In this document: piece by piece, positions 42,700 through 52,601 of the stretch
Layout: each line of letters begins with the position of its first letter
Numbering within the stretch: position 1 is the stretch's first letter
NCBI GenBank assembly: GCA_022414725.1
Contig: CM039464.1
Coordinates: 8,785,447 to 8,849,446, forward strand
Direction of reading: 5' to 3'
Source: Microglena sp. YARC
Taxonomy: Eukaryota; Chlorophyta; Chlorophyceae; Chlamydomonadales; Chlamydomonadaceae
DNA: 64,000 nucleotides
Translations under genes and position numbers: made by a program
The notes under the pieces: model-generated
Databases searched by the model: none
Seen by the model: only the letters and a program-made list of their open reading frames with translations
Told to the model about the DNA's origin: nothing

Positions 42700-45600
42700 A
42701 TACGCACACACAAACGCATTCACACAAACACACCTACCCCCCCCACACACACACACACATACACAAACACACACACAATATGCGATGCCTTTCAGGAGCA
42801 AGGCCTTCTCGTCGTGGCCCAGCTGATGTCAACAAGCTGGGAAGCCCTAGACTCGAATCACAACCTTACAAAAATGGCACTGGCAGTTCATCGGCTAGAA
42901 CCTAGTGCTCAGCTCAGCCAGGTACTGCAGCGCCACAAGAGAAGTACGCCAAGTACTGTGTGTAAGGATACAGATCTCTTTAAGGTGAGAAAATATTAAT
43001 AGCTTTGGGAAAAAATGAGAGCCTTGATATTACTTTCCAATGATGATATAGAGGACTCGCCATCTTTCGTGTGGAGAGATAAAAATTAGGTGATAAAAGT
43101 GAATGGGTCTGAAAAGAGTATTAGTGCCTTGTTGTGACTTGCCAGTGCAATAGAGGGCTTGCCCATGGTTGCGCAGAGGGATATTAATACCAAAAAGGTG
43201 AAACAAGATTAATGGGTTTGACAACTATTTGAGCACCTTGAGGTTACTTGCCAATGTTATAGAGGGCCTGCCTTTCCAAGGATACCATAGAGGACTCGCC
43301 ATCTTACGAGAGGAGGGTTGCAAATCTTACAAGTGGAGGGATACAAATAAGGTGAGAAAAATGAATGAGTCTGAAAAGTGTATGAGTGCCTTGATGTGAC
43401 TTGCCAGTGCAATAGAGGGCTTGCCCATGGTGGCGCGCAGGGATACGAATACAAATAAGGTGAGAAAAAATGAATGGGTCTGAAAAGTTTATTAGTGCCT
43501 TGATGTGACTTGCCAGTACAATAGAGGGCTTGCCCATGGTGGCGCGCAGGGATACGAATACAAATAAGGTGAGGAAAAATGAATGGGTCTGAAGATTTCA
43601 TTAGTGCCTTGATGTGACTTGCCAATGCAGTAGAGGGCTTGCCCATGGTTGCGCGGAAGGATCCGAATACCAAAAGGGTAAAACAAGATTGATGGGTTTG
43701 ACAACTATTTAAGCACCTTGAGGTAACTTGCCAATGCAATATAGCGCTTGCCCTTGATTGCGTGGAGGGATATTAATACCAAAAGGTGAGAAAATATTAA
43801 TGGATTGAAATATATTTGAGCACCTTGAGGTTACTTGTCAATGCAATAGAGGGCCTTCCTTTCCAAAGATGCCATAAAGGACTCGCCATCTTACAGGGTA
43901 AACAAAAAAGATGAGAACAGATGAATGGGTCTGAAAAGTTTATTAGTGCCCTGAGGTTACTTGCCAATGCAATAGAGGGCCTGCCTTTCCAAAGATGCCA
44001 TAGTGGACTCGCCGTCTTACGAGTGGAGGGTTGCAAATAAGGTGAGACCAGATTAATGGGTCTGAAAACTTCATGTAGTACCTTGTGCTACTTGCCAATG
44101 TTATGGAGGGCCTGCCTTTCCAGGGATGCCATAGAGGACTCGCCATCTTACGAGAGGAGGGTTGCAAATCTTACGAGTGGAGGGATACAAATAAGGTGAG
44201 AAAAAATGAATGGGTCTGAAAAGTTTATTAGTGCCTTGATGTGACTTGCCAGTGCAATAGAGGGCTTGCCCATGGTGGCGCGCAGGGATACGAATAACAA
44301 AAAGGTTCAACAGGATTAATGGGTTTGAAAACTATTTGAGCACCTTGATGTTACTGCCAATGCAATAGAGGGCTTGCCCATGCTTACGCAGAGGGATACA
44401 AATACAAAAAAGTGATAAAAGATTAAGGGGTATAAAACGTTTCTGTTGTACCATGTGTTACTTGCCAATGCAATAGAGGGCTTGCCCATGATTGCGCGGA
44501 GGGATACAAATACCAAAAGGGTGAGAACTGGTGAATGGGTTTGAAAACTATTTGAGCACCTTGAGGTTACTTACCAATGCAATAGAGGGCCTGCCTTTCC
44601 AAAGATGCCATAGAGGACTCGCTATCTTACAGGGTAAACAAATGAGGTGAGAACAGATGAATGGGTCTGAAAAGTTTATTAGAGCCTTGATGTGGCTTGC
44701 CAGTGCAATAGAGGGCTTGGACATGATTACGCGGAGGGATATGATTACCAAAAGGTGAAACAAGATTAATGAGTTTAAAAACTATTTGAGTACCTTGATG
44801 TTCCTTGCCAGTGCAATATAGTGTGTGCCCATGATTGGCGGAAGGATAGGAATACCAAAAAGGTGAAACAAGATTAATGGGTTTGAAAACTAGTTGAGCA
44901 CCTTCATGTTACTGACCAATGCAATTGAGGGCTTGCCCATGATTGTGCGGAGAAATATTATTGGCGCAATAGAGGGGCTGTCTAGACGACAGGGGACGAA
45001 GTATTCAACTTCCTCATTACATGGTTTGACATTCAGTAAGGTAGCCACAGAGTGGCTGACTAAGAAGGGTCTGCTACGTGGGCAGTACAGGGGTCCTGCC
45101 CCCTAGCAGTACACACACAACTAGTCGTGCTCCAGCAGATATGAATACCAAAAAGGTGATAACAGAAAAATGGGTTTGAAAACTATTTGAGCGCCGTTAT
45201 GTCACTTACCAATGCAATAGAGGCCCTTGAGTGCGCTTGGGCCCGTCCGGAGGGTCGTCGACCGGCACGGTAACTGGTATCTAGGTGCGATGTTGGCTCG
45301 AGCAGCGCATACTTACGATCCGGTTTCCTTAATCCCACTGGGCACGTCCTTAGAGGTCATTGTGACAATTCTTGGATGTTTAAATTTTCATTTTTTTTCA
45401 ATGCAATAGAGGGCTTCCGGTAGTACTCCAGGATGAAATCGTACTTCTTGCCCTACGAAGTACAAATGGCACAGTTGGCCAAGTAACGCGCGGCTCGATT
45501 GGTGGAAGCCCCCAGGGTTACCCCGTTGTCTGTTTGACCGTCCGACCGCCCCCCCCCCCACCACCCACCCCACCCCACCCACCCCCCGAGACGAAGCCTG

Positions 45601-48401
45601 ACACGTCAGCCAACGGTCTCGTAACTAACTCACTCCCGTTGCCACCTGTTGCTCCGTTGCGAACACTCTCCGCCAATTTTTAGCGTGGCTTGCGACGCTG
45701 CATAGAACATGTCAACTTATATAGGTATGCATAAAACTTGTGTAGGTATCGCGAGGGTGAGAAAAAATGATGGGTCTGAAAACTGTTTGAGTAACTTGAT
45801 ATTACTTTTCAATGGACATCCCGTTTTGACGACTGGCTCAATGGTAGAGCATGTCGAAACAAGAAGGTGCGGGGGTTGAATCCCTATGGGTGCGCATTAG
45901 TGTTCGCAGTCGCTGTCAACCGCCATGGTAGCTTTGTCCAGGTAAAGTAACCCTTTATCTACCGCCGTCAGATTGGGCTCCCTTAATACCACCCTCAATA
46001 CCACCCATCAGGCGTTATCATTACTTTTGTTAGGTAAAGCCCAGCACCAGCTACAACACGCACCACCATCACCACCACCACCAACAACAACAACAACAAC
46101 TCGCACCACCACCACCAGTAACTTGATCTAAATTACCAATGGGCACCATAGAGATCTTGTCCAGGAGTGTGTGGAGGGATTTAGTCATCAGAAAGGTGGA
46201 AAAAGATTAAGCACTCCAGGATGACTTTGACAAAATGTTTTAATCTTCTTCAAAAGTGCCGATATCAAATACAATGATGGCAACACTGATGATAAGCTTG
46301 CTTGGTTTTGTACCCCTCTATTTATATATTATCTATTTATTTCTTTGATTTGATGCTGTGCTAACTTGAACTTGAATTTGAAGTTGGTTACATAGCTCCA
46401 GCCAGCAATTTAGCTCCTCGCCGTCCTTGTTGTTGCTATATTATTTGGCTGTGCTATGTTGCTGTGTTGCTGTGTTGATGTACAATGATGCTGTACAATT
46501 AGGCTGCTCGTTGACCTCGTCTTTGTTGCTATTTATTTGGCTGTGCAATGTTGCTGTGTTTGATGTACAATACTGCTGTACAATTGGGCTGCTCGTCGTC
46601 CTTGTGTTCGTTGCTGTATCATTTGGCTGTGCAATGCTGCTGTGTTGATGTACAATACTGCTGTGCAATTTGGCTGCTCGCCGTCCTTGTTGTTGTTGCT
46701 ATATTATTTGGCTGTACACTGTTGCTTTGTTGATGTGTTGATGTACAATGCTGATGTACAATTTGGCTGCTCGCCGTCTTTGTTGTTGTTGCTGTATTAT
46801 TTGGCTGTGCAATGCTGCTGTGTTGATGTACAATGCTGCTGTACAATTTGGCTGCTCGTTGACTTTGTCTTTGTTGCGGTACTATTTGGCTGTACAATTT
46901 TGATGTATTGATGTACAATGCTGCTGTACAATTTGGCTGCTCGTTGACTTTGTCTTTGTTGCGGTACTATTCAATCAATCGATGAAATTCACACCCCCAG
47001 GCAAAACGATGGATACAGGCCCAGCTGTTGAATCAAGGTGCTGTGAATATGTACACCTAACCCCCTAAACCCTAAACACCCAGGCAAAGCAATGGATACA
47101 GTCCCAGCTGTTGAATGACAGAGCTGTGAATATGTACACCTAAAACCCTCAACCCTAAACTATAAACGCCCAGTCAAAACGATGGATACAGGCCTAACTG
47201 TTGAATCAAGGAGCTGTGAATATGTACACCTAAACTCCTAAACCCTAAACACCCAGGCAAAGCAATGGATACAGGCCTAGCTGTTGAATCAAGGAGCTGT
47301 GAATATGTACACCTAAAACCCTGGACCCTAAACTATAAACGCCCAGTCAAAACAATGAATACAGGCCTAGCTGTTGAATCACGCAGCTGTGGATATGTAC
47401 ACCTAAAACACTAAACCCTAAACACCCAGGCAAAACGATGGATACAGTCCCAGCTGTTGAATCAAGGAGCTGTGAATGTGCATGCTTGAAACCCTAAACT
47501 GTAAACCCTAAACCCTTACCCCAAACTCTAACCAATCAATCGATCAATAAACTTCACACACCCAGGCAAAACGATGGATACAGGCCCAGCTGTTGAACCA
47601 CGGAGCTGTGAATGTGATTGCGATGGGGGGTAGAGGCTTGGCACGAGCCCTTGGGATACAGGTGCAGGTGCGCAAGCACTTACAGCACATGCAGCTTGAC
47701 TGTGCAATGTTGATAGAGGCAGAGCGCGTTGAGGATGATAACTTCAGCAGGGGTAGTGGTGGTGGTGGTGCTGGTGGTGGTGCTGGTGGTAGCAGCAGCA
47801 ACAGCGGCAACAGCGGCAACAGCGGCAACAGCGGCAATCAGACAAATGCCGAAGGCAGCTGCAGCAACAGCAGCAGGGCCAATCCCGAACATGCAGAAAG
47901 CAGCAGTAGCAGCAGCAGCAGGGCCAATCTGACATATGTGGAAGGCAGCAGTAGCAGCAGCAGCAGCAGCAGCAGCGCCTATCCCTCACATGTGGAAGGC
48001 AGCAGCAGTGATAGTAACATCTTCTCCCTTGACTTCCATGACTGCGGCGATACGATTAGAAGCGTAGGTAGCATGAGTGCTGGAATGGCTTGCAGCAGTG
48101 GGAGTAGCCATGGAAGTAGAAGTGGCAAGAGTGGCAACAATGCGGATGATGCCGCTTTTACAATCAGGGGCACAGGCTTAAGCAGCAAAAGTACAGAAGT
48201 ACAGGAGACAATAAAGGAAGAACATGACACAAGCATGGAAGGCATGAAAAAACATACTGTCTTCCGCCTAACTTTTGTGCGCTGCCAGCTCAAGTCACCA
48301 AAGGATTTGGTTCCGGAGCCAGTGGACCGTGCTCACTTTGCAAACGTGAGGCATGAGAAGGCGTTGCAAAGGAAAGACCGCTCACCATATGGGGATTCCA
48401 G
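36007..48401 (+). CDS. repeat-rich protein with two SpoVS/Alba-like domains
   Basis: Exons 36007-39062, 40097-40187, 42796-42984 and 47566-48401 join in matching phase (2/1, 0, then 0 assumed). The large first exon ends in MNVRAGARVGSLAKKMFEEL. With the next two exons (YDYILVGGVGISAVSNAVRA, VALATSDAFQEQGLLVVAQL) this forms a strand-helix-strand-helix pattern like SpoVS/Alba domains. The fourth exon (AKRWIQAQLLNHGAVNVIAM, GGRGLARALGIQVQVRKHL) looks like the second half of another such domain, whose first strand is not found, so an exon is probably missing. Alba-type proteins bind DNA or RNA. The function here is inferred from fold resemblance only. Confidence 0.6.
37305..37490 (+). repeat. dispersed repeat R3 inside the large coding exon
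   Basis: The segment from TTGGCGGAGGCTATTGGC to CAGGGGACTCCGTCAAAAA matches 63765-63958 closely and 9540-9735 and 45480-45712 more loosely. It stays in frame without a stop and is flanked on both sides by copies of the SSAPVSQHGK unit. Confidence 0.8.
39063..40096. repeat. AT-rich tandem repeat (about 43 bp) in intron
   Basis: From 39100 to 39985, AATAATTATTATTATACTC units give way to TATAATCATGATAATGCG and CATAATGATAATAAGTATG units. The last 100 bases before the acceptor at 40096 are unique. Confidence 0.88.
40097..40187 (+). CDS. SpoVS/Alba-like gene exon 2
   Basis: AATTAG|GTATGAC to TTTCAG|GTGAGG encodes 30 codons plus the base completing the split Arg codon: YDYILVGGVGISAVSNAVRA then VALATSDAFQ. 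The GG-x-G-x-S-A-V-S-N-A-V pattern resembles the second strand and helix of SpoVS proteins. Confidence 0.72.
40190..41465 (+). repeat. array of 3'-edge copies of exon 2 and a derived 21-bp satellite
   Basis: About twelve copies carry the exon end (GCTGTTGCACTGGCGACAAG) and the CAGGTGAGGTGTAG donor at 75-100-bp spacing, to 41205. From 41215 to 41415 a 21-bp piece (GTCAGTTATGTAGTGCTTGCT) is repeated about ten times. It comes from the spacer/start of the unit. One last full edge copy ends at 41465. Confidence 0.9.
41502..41718 (+). mobile_element. small TIR element, family GGGAACGGCA
   Basis: Left end GGGAACGGCAATACGATATC, right end TATGCCGCTTCC. It contains two copies of a CCGACAGTCTGACTAGG segment and ACTCGCCTTTGGTCAAC. 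It sits in an intron and has no coding content. Confidence 0.82.
41835..41945. repeat. poly-G and GGGGTCTGTAAAAGGGAGCC repeat
   Basis: The same sequence follows LTR element 1 at 14820-14890, with a G-run, a GCCTTCACACTTT word and TTTTGCCCCCC. Probably another dispersed element; the region up to 42430 has nothing else recognisable. Confidence 0.6.
42440..42795 (+). repeat. array of 5'-edge copies of exon 3 with (CA)n
   Basis: Two copies (42478-42535 and 42575-42635) repeat GCCTTTCAG|GAGCAAGGCC and about 40 exon bases, with (CA)n and poly-C spacers. A stub GCGATGCCTTCACACAC lies at 42437. Confidence 0.88.
42796..42984 (+). CDS. SpoVS/Alba-like gene exon 3
   Basis: TTTCAG|GAGCAAGG to TTTAAG|GTGAGA gives 63 codons, EQGLLVVAQLMSTSWEALDS and onward to CKDTDLFK. 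It supplies the third strand of the first domain. A second donor CAG|GTACTG at about 42921 is possible. Confidence 0.68.
43030..45130. repeat. about 115-bp tandem repeat, roughly 17 units
   Basis: Units contain CTTGCCAATGCAATAGAGGG and TTGCCCATGGTTGCGCGGAGG, then AAGGTGAGAAAA and ATGAATGGGTCTGAAAA. The 60-base core codes AIEGLPMVARRD on plus or GKPSIALAS on minus. The last copy (44900-45000) runs into a longer open stretch, SRRQGTKYSTSS then KVATEWLTKKGLLRG. By analogy with the other arrays these may be edge copies of an exon I cannot place. Confidence 0.82.
45231..45367 (+). mobile_element. SINE family B, body only
   Basis: GGGCCCGTCCGGAGGGTCGT and GGCACGGTAACTGG match the body of the element at 18691-18912 in reverse orientation; the tRNA head is missing. 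Confidence 0.68.
45480..45712 (-). repeat. dispersed repeat R3
   Basis: Reverse complement of the family at 63765-63958 and 37305-37490, interrupted by a poly-C/CCCACC tract at 45550-45588. Confidence 0.75.
45826..46025 (+). mobile_element. tRNA-derived SINE family A, nearly complete
   Basis: The head has a box A TGGCTCAATGGTAGAGC and box B GGGTTGAATCCC at tRNA spacing. The family body (GTCAACCGCCATGGTAGC) and tail (GGCGTTATCATTAC) follow. This is the best copy for defining the family. A CCACCA/CAACAA microsatellite follows. Confidence 0.82.
46440..46980. repeat. about 85-bp tandem repeat
   Basis: Seven or so units with TATTTGGCTGTGCAATG, TGTTGATGTACAATGCTGCT and GGCTGCTCGCCGTCCTTGTT. The unit contains a piece also seen at the end of repeat R6. 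Confidence 0.87.
46985..47560 (+). repeat. array of 5'-edge copies of exon 4 with telomere-like spacer
   Basis: Six copies repeat CCCAGGCAAAACGATGGATA and about 35 further exon bases, ending at GAATATGTACACCTAA. The spacer consists of CCCTAAACCCTAAAC words. The period is about 85 bp. Confidence 0.9.
47566..48401 (+). CDS. SpoVS/Alba-like gene exon 4
   Basis: After CACCCAG, AKRWIQAQLLNHGAVNVIAM and the following GGRGLARALGIQVQVRKHL resemble the second strand and helix of an Alba/SpoVS domain. Gly-, Ser- and Asn-rich low complexity follows (47750-48010), then an acidic/basic tail ending PYGDS. The frame reaches TAG at 48406-48408. A donor at 48401 (TTCCAG|GTGGTAG) is equally possible, because similar GATTCCAGGTGG copies continue downstream. 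Confidence 0.6.
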
Positions 48402-48437
48402 GTGGTAGATGCGAGGTAGGTGGTAAATTATCACTGT

Positions 48438-48575
48438 AGCACGAACCCAGGGCCCCCATCGGCTAAACGACTGTTTGGGGTCCAGTTCATCAGTGCGTTT
48501 TCTTTTTAAGCCCTTCCTATTACGGTTGGGCAAGTCCCTTTAGCCTATTTGGCCTACCCCTGGACTGTAACATAC
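48438..48575 (+). repeat. dispersed repeat R5
   Basis: GTAGCACGAACCCAGGGCCC through AGCCTATTTGGCCTACCCCT; same family as 18150-18300 and 20980-21118. Confidence 0.72.
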
Positions 48576-48985
48576 ATACAGATGCGCAAGCACAGTTCAC
48601 CAGGCTGAGAGGCACCAAGGCTCCAGGCTGGAAGGCACCAAGATTCCAGGTGGTTGATGCGCAAGCACAGTTCACCAGGCTAAGAGGTACCAAGGCTCCA
48701 GGCTGGCAGGCACCAAGATTCCAGGTGGTTGATGCGCAAGCACAGTTCACCAGGCTGAGAGGCACCAAGGCTCCTGGCTGGCAGGCACCAAGATTCGAGG
48801 TGGTTGATGCGCAAGCACAGTTCACCAGGCTGACAGGCACCAAGGCTCCTGGCAGGCACCAAGATTCGAGGTGGTAGATGAGCAAGCACAGTTCACCAGG
48901 CTGACAGGCACCAAGGCTCCAGGCTGGCAGGTACCAAGGCTCCAGGCTGGCAGGCACCAAGATTCCAGGTGGTTTGTGCGAAAGC
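48575..48985 (-). repeat. about 85-bp tandem repeat, exon-edge type
   Basis: Units with GATGCGCAAGCACAGTTCAC and GGCACCAAGGCTCCAGGCTGG end in AGATTCCAGGTGGTT. They link to the open minus-strand segment at 48985-49135 (RELCFRTNHLESWCLP) and to the end of plus-strand exon 4. Which exon they derive from is unclear. Confidence 0.75.
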
Positions 48986-49140
48986 ACAGTTCACGAACAT
49001 CATCAAAACAATTGGCATGATGTTCAGAAGTACCTCTTGGCTTTGTCAAGCTGCGGGCATATTTAGAGTCTAGTAGGGCACCAGGAAAATTGTAATCATC
49101 ATCATAGGCACTGTTTCTTTTTATGGTTGTGCATTGCATG
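48985..49140 (-). CDS. unidentified coding-like segment
   Basis: The minus strand reads SAYDDDYNFPGALLDSKYAR, then SLTKPRGTSEHHANCFDD and VRELCFRTNHLES without a stop. A related plus-strand segment exists at 30770-30885. It looks like an exon or transposon ORF fragment. No family recognised. Confidence 0.4.
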
Positions 49141-49199
49141 GCAGCCTCCAGCCAGCTCCATTAGCCAGCGACTGAGTAAAACCCATAGTGCGCCTAACC

Positions 49200-49500
49200 A
49201 TAGACCCCCCCCCCCCCCTACCCACCCACCCCACCCCACCCACCCACCCACCACCACCACCTCGAAGCCCCCCCCACCCACACGCCCACCCACCCCCCTG
49301 TGCAGGAGGACTGAGTAAAACCCATAGCTTTGGGGCCGACAAAGGCCCATATATCCCGTTATAGCTCAAAAGAACCCGAAATAGCCCAAAATAACCTGAA
49401 ATAGCCAAAAATAACCTGAAGTAGCCAAAAATAACCCGAAATAGCCCGAAATAACCTGAAATAGCCACAAATAACCCAAAAGCCAATATAACCCGTTTGC
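49200..49500. repeat. C-rich tract and (AAATAACCTGAAATAGCC)n
   Basis: Poly-C/CCCACC at 49206-49300 and an 18-base repeat at 49355-49480. Confidence 0.87.
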
Positions 49501-49649
49501 AGCTTTTGGCTGCATTGGGATGTCTATCATCAAGCATTGTCCGAGCTCGTTCGTTTATCGTGTGCTTGAGGCGCTCTGTTCTACTGTTATATCTGTTCGG
49601 GAGAATATTATTATAATAGGAATAGGACAAAGCGCCTTATAATAAGATA

Positions 49650-50460
49650 CCCGTACTGCTCTCAAAATTTAACGGTTGCAAAATTTGACGGTTTTTGGGG
49701 GGGGGGGGGGTATTATAAATTGACGGGTTTTTTAATAGGAATATAAATTGACGTTACACATTTGACGGTTTCTATTTTAATAAAATCCATTTACGCAACT
49801 GAACAATGTACTTAATCATGTGACACTGGTTCATGGTTCATGGTACAATATTAGGGTACACTGTTATAGGACCTGCAAGGAGTGTACATATAATTTTGCA
49901 ATGATCCCAACATCTTGTTCAGCATAACACTACCGGTACTCATTGAAATAACTAGAATGAGACATTCAATTGTTTCCATTAACTCCTGAAATCATCTCTT
50001 GCTCAGTTAATGTCATAATCATATGCATAATGTATGTGCATGTGTTGCTCAGCGACCTAGAAGGGCCAAGGGCACCTCATCCTCATCACCGGTGTGTCCT
50101 TATTCAAACAATTGGAGCAAGGAAGAGTGGTTAAAGATGGCCACAGGGTCTGTACTCCCAGACTCGTTATTTTTGTCAGAGAAAATGATGCATCTGAATA
50201 TGCAGACATATGCAGGAGGTCCCAGGGATCTCGTATCACTAACAATTGTAGCGTTTGGCCCACTGAGCAGTGAGATATGTGCATTCTAGTGATGCACCTA
50301 ATATAGGCGAAAAAACCGATTTGACGTTTTTTTCGTTTCGTAATGTACCGTACGCCACGATTTATACACGGATGTAACAATTTCAATTTCAATTTCAATA
50401 CGCCACGATTTGACGGTTGCTCCCGTCAATTTAAACCGTTAAATTTTGAGAGCAGTACGG
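49650..50460. mobile_element. TIR element with TA target duplication (Tc1/mariner-like, non-autonomous)
   Basis: Ends CCCGTACTGCTCTCAAAATT and its inverted partner AATTTTGAGAGCAGTACGG flank 811 bp without a transposase. TA precedes (49648-49649) and follows (50461-50462) the element. The unoccupied sequence AAGATATAGGATTCGGGGG is present at 50516 and 55131, which confirms the TA duplication. Confidence 0.88.
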
Positions 50461-50549
50461 TATAGGATTCGGGGGAATATTATTATATTAGGACTAGGAC
50501 AGAGCGACTTATAATAAGATATAGGATTCGGGGGAACATTATTATAATA

Positions 50550-50812
50550 TGTAGTTTTCCGGAGTGTGTGCAGAGCACAGAGACGAGGGGAAGACGGTTA
50601 GGATAAGATCTTTCCAGTTAGATAAGCATTCGATCAATGCGCTAGGAGGAAGTACTGAGATGGCGCGGCACCTTAGGGTACCGGCGTCAGAGTATTGTGC
50701 CATAGCTGGCAGCGGCATCACAGTACAGTGCAGCAGGGAGGTAGTCCTGTGCACTCTAAGTCACTCCAGAGTGCACAGGACTACCTGAGCCGGTGAAACC
50801 CGGTGAATAACA
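50550..50812 (-). repeat. 3' LTR of element 2
   Basis: 263 bp, nearly identical to 54854-55100 apart from a few substitutions, a small deletion in the other copy at the TCAGAGT position, and an extra inverted GTGCACAGGACTACC near 50770. Confidence 0.88.
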
Positions 50813-51959
50813 TCCCCCCCAATTCCTGGTATTCTTCATTCGGAAGAATTCCAGGAATTAGAGGAGTTAAAAAACTAGAGTGACAAATTAAAAAAAACTA
50901 TTATTGAGGTACAATACATTTGTAACTCATCAGGCTTGTCAAGGAGTTAATGATAAAATAATACCGGCTGTGGCAAGGCAGGCTGGCTCAGCAAAGGTTT
51001 TATCATGTCTAAAGAACTCTCAATCACTGATCTAGGTTGGCAGCTTAAAGGGCTGCCATGGAGGTACAGACTTAAGCTGGATAGAAGAGAGCAGCCAGTC
51101 ATGGTGCAATCAATCAATGTCAAGGAAAGGGCTGCGGGATCAGGCTCGGGCCTGTCAGGAGGGTGCTTGGTGAACTCCTAGGAGCTGCAAGGAGGCTGCA
51201 GGGCATACTACTAGGGGCTGCAGGGAAGCTACAGGGAATGATTCAAGATTAGCCTGTGGGACAAGGTCTCTGTTCAGAGCTAAACTAAAATAGAAGAAAG
51301 CAGTCATTCAGGATGCAATCAATCAATATCTAGGGAACAGTCTGAATCTTGGATCTGTCAGGGAAGGTCTAGGATGGACTGCATAGGAGCTGCAGTAAGC
51401 TACATGATTAATCAAGCTGCAGGAAGCTGCCTGATTAATCAAGCTGTAGGGAACACTACTTAGGAGTGCTGCAGGGTAGCTACAAGGTGTCAGCAGCTAC
51501 TTGGGGCTGCGAGGTAGCTAGGGTCGCTGCAGGAACAGTTGGAGCGGACAAGGAGATGTAGTGACGGTAGTGACTGCTGAGGCTGGTGGGATCCGCTGGG
51601 TCATTGCAGATCAACGTAAGCATAGCTATGAATGTTGCAGGGAATGCAAGGGCTGCCGGGAATACAACTGATGATGTCTGTGCTAGGCTCCCCCATAATT
51701 TGGGAGTGAAGGCTGAGTACTGAAATGCTAAATTAGAATCGGGCAGGCATCATGTTGTCAGCATGAAAACATCTAAGGGGTAGAAGCTTGAACAGCATGT
51801 GGCTAAGTACATGTGGCAGTACGGGGCAGATCAAGAATTAATCCTAGAGTGTTCATTACTAATTATTTAACAGATGGTGGGGATTATCAAATCGCACTAT
51901 GTAACTATGCCATGAGGTTGACTATGCACTGGAAGGTACATGGAATCTGCAGGTCGCTA

Positions 51960-52310
51960 GTGCTGTACAGTACTGCAGTTTAGTGCAGCAGTACTTCTGT
52001 ACATCAGCACATGGGTGCACATGTAGATCATCACACGAGGGTATCGCTCATGCAACAGATCTGTTGTACAGCAGTGCAATTCAGTGCACAGCAATTCAGT
52101 ACAGCAGTGCATTACACATGGGTTGTACGTTAGTACCGTACAGCAGTACTTCTGTACATCAGCACATGGGTGCACATGTAGATCATCACACGAGGGTATC
52201 GCTCATGCAACAGATCTGTTGTACAGCAGTGCAATTCGGTGCACAGCAATTCAGTACAGCAGTGCATTACACATGGGTTGTACGTTAGTACCGTACAGCA
52301 CTTCAATCTG
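51960..52310. repeat. 155-bp tandem duplication in LTR element 2
   Basis: Two near-identical copies of a segment containing CAGTACTTCTGTACATCAGC and CACGAGGGTATCGCTCATGC; a third partial copy follows at 52380-52490. The stretch 50825-52600 holds no ORF I can assign. Confidence 0.82.
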
Positions 52311-52601
52311 TGCAGTACAGTATATCAGTAGGTGGCTGTGCATCAGTGCATCAGGATTATGTTACAAGCAGATGAAAATTAGCTCACGAGGGTATCGCTC
52401 ATGCTTATATCTGCATGCAAGAATAGGTCACATCACATGATGCATTGCAGTTTAGTGCAGCAGTACTTCTGTACATCAGCACATGGGCAGTACGTTAGTG
52501 CATTACAGTGCTGCAGTTTATAGCATGTAAGTCAGAACACGGGGAGTAACTGATCCTCTTAAAGCTAATGTTCCCCCTTTTCCCTCTCATCTACTAATCA
52601 G

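Noticed and set aside
47740..47990. Minus-strand Cys-rich ORF
   Set aside because: It is the antisense of the Ser/Gly codon repeats in the plus-strand exon.
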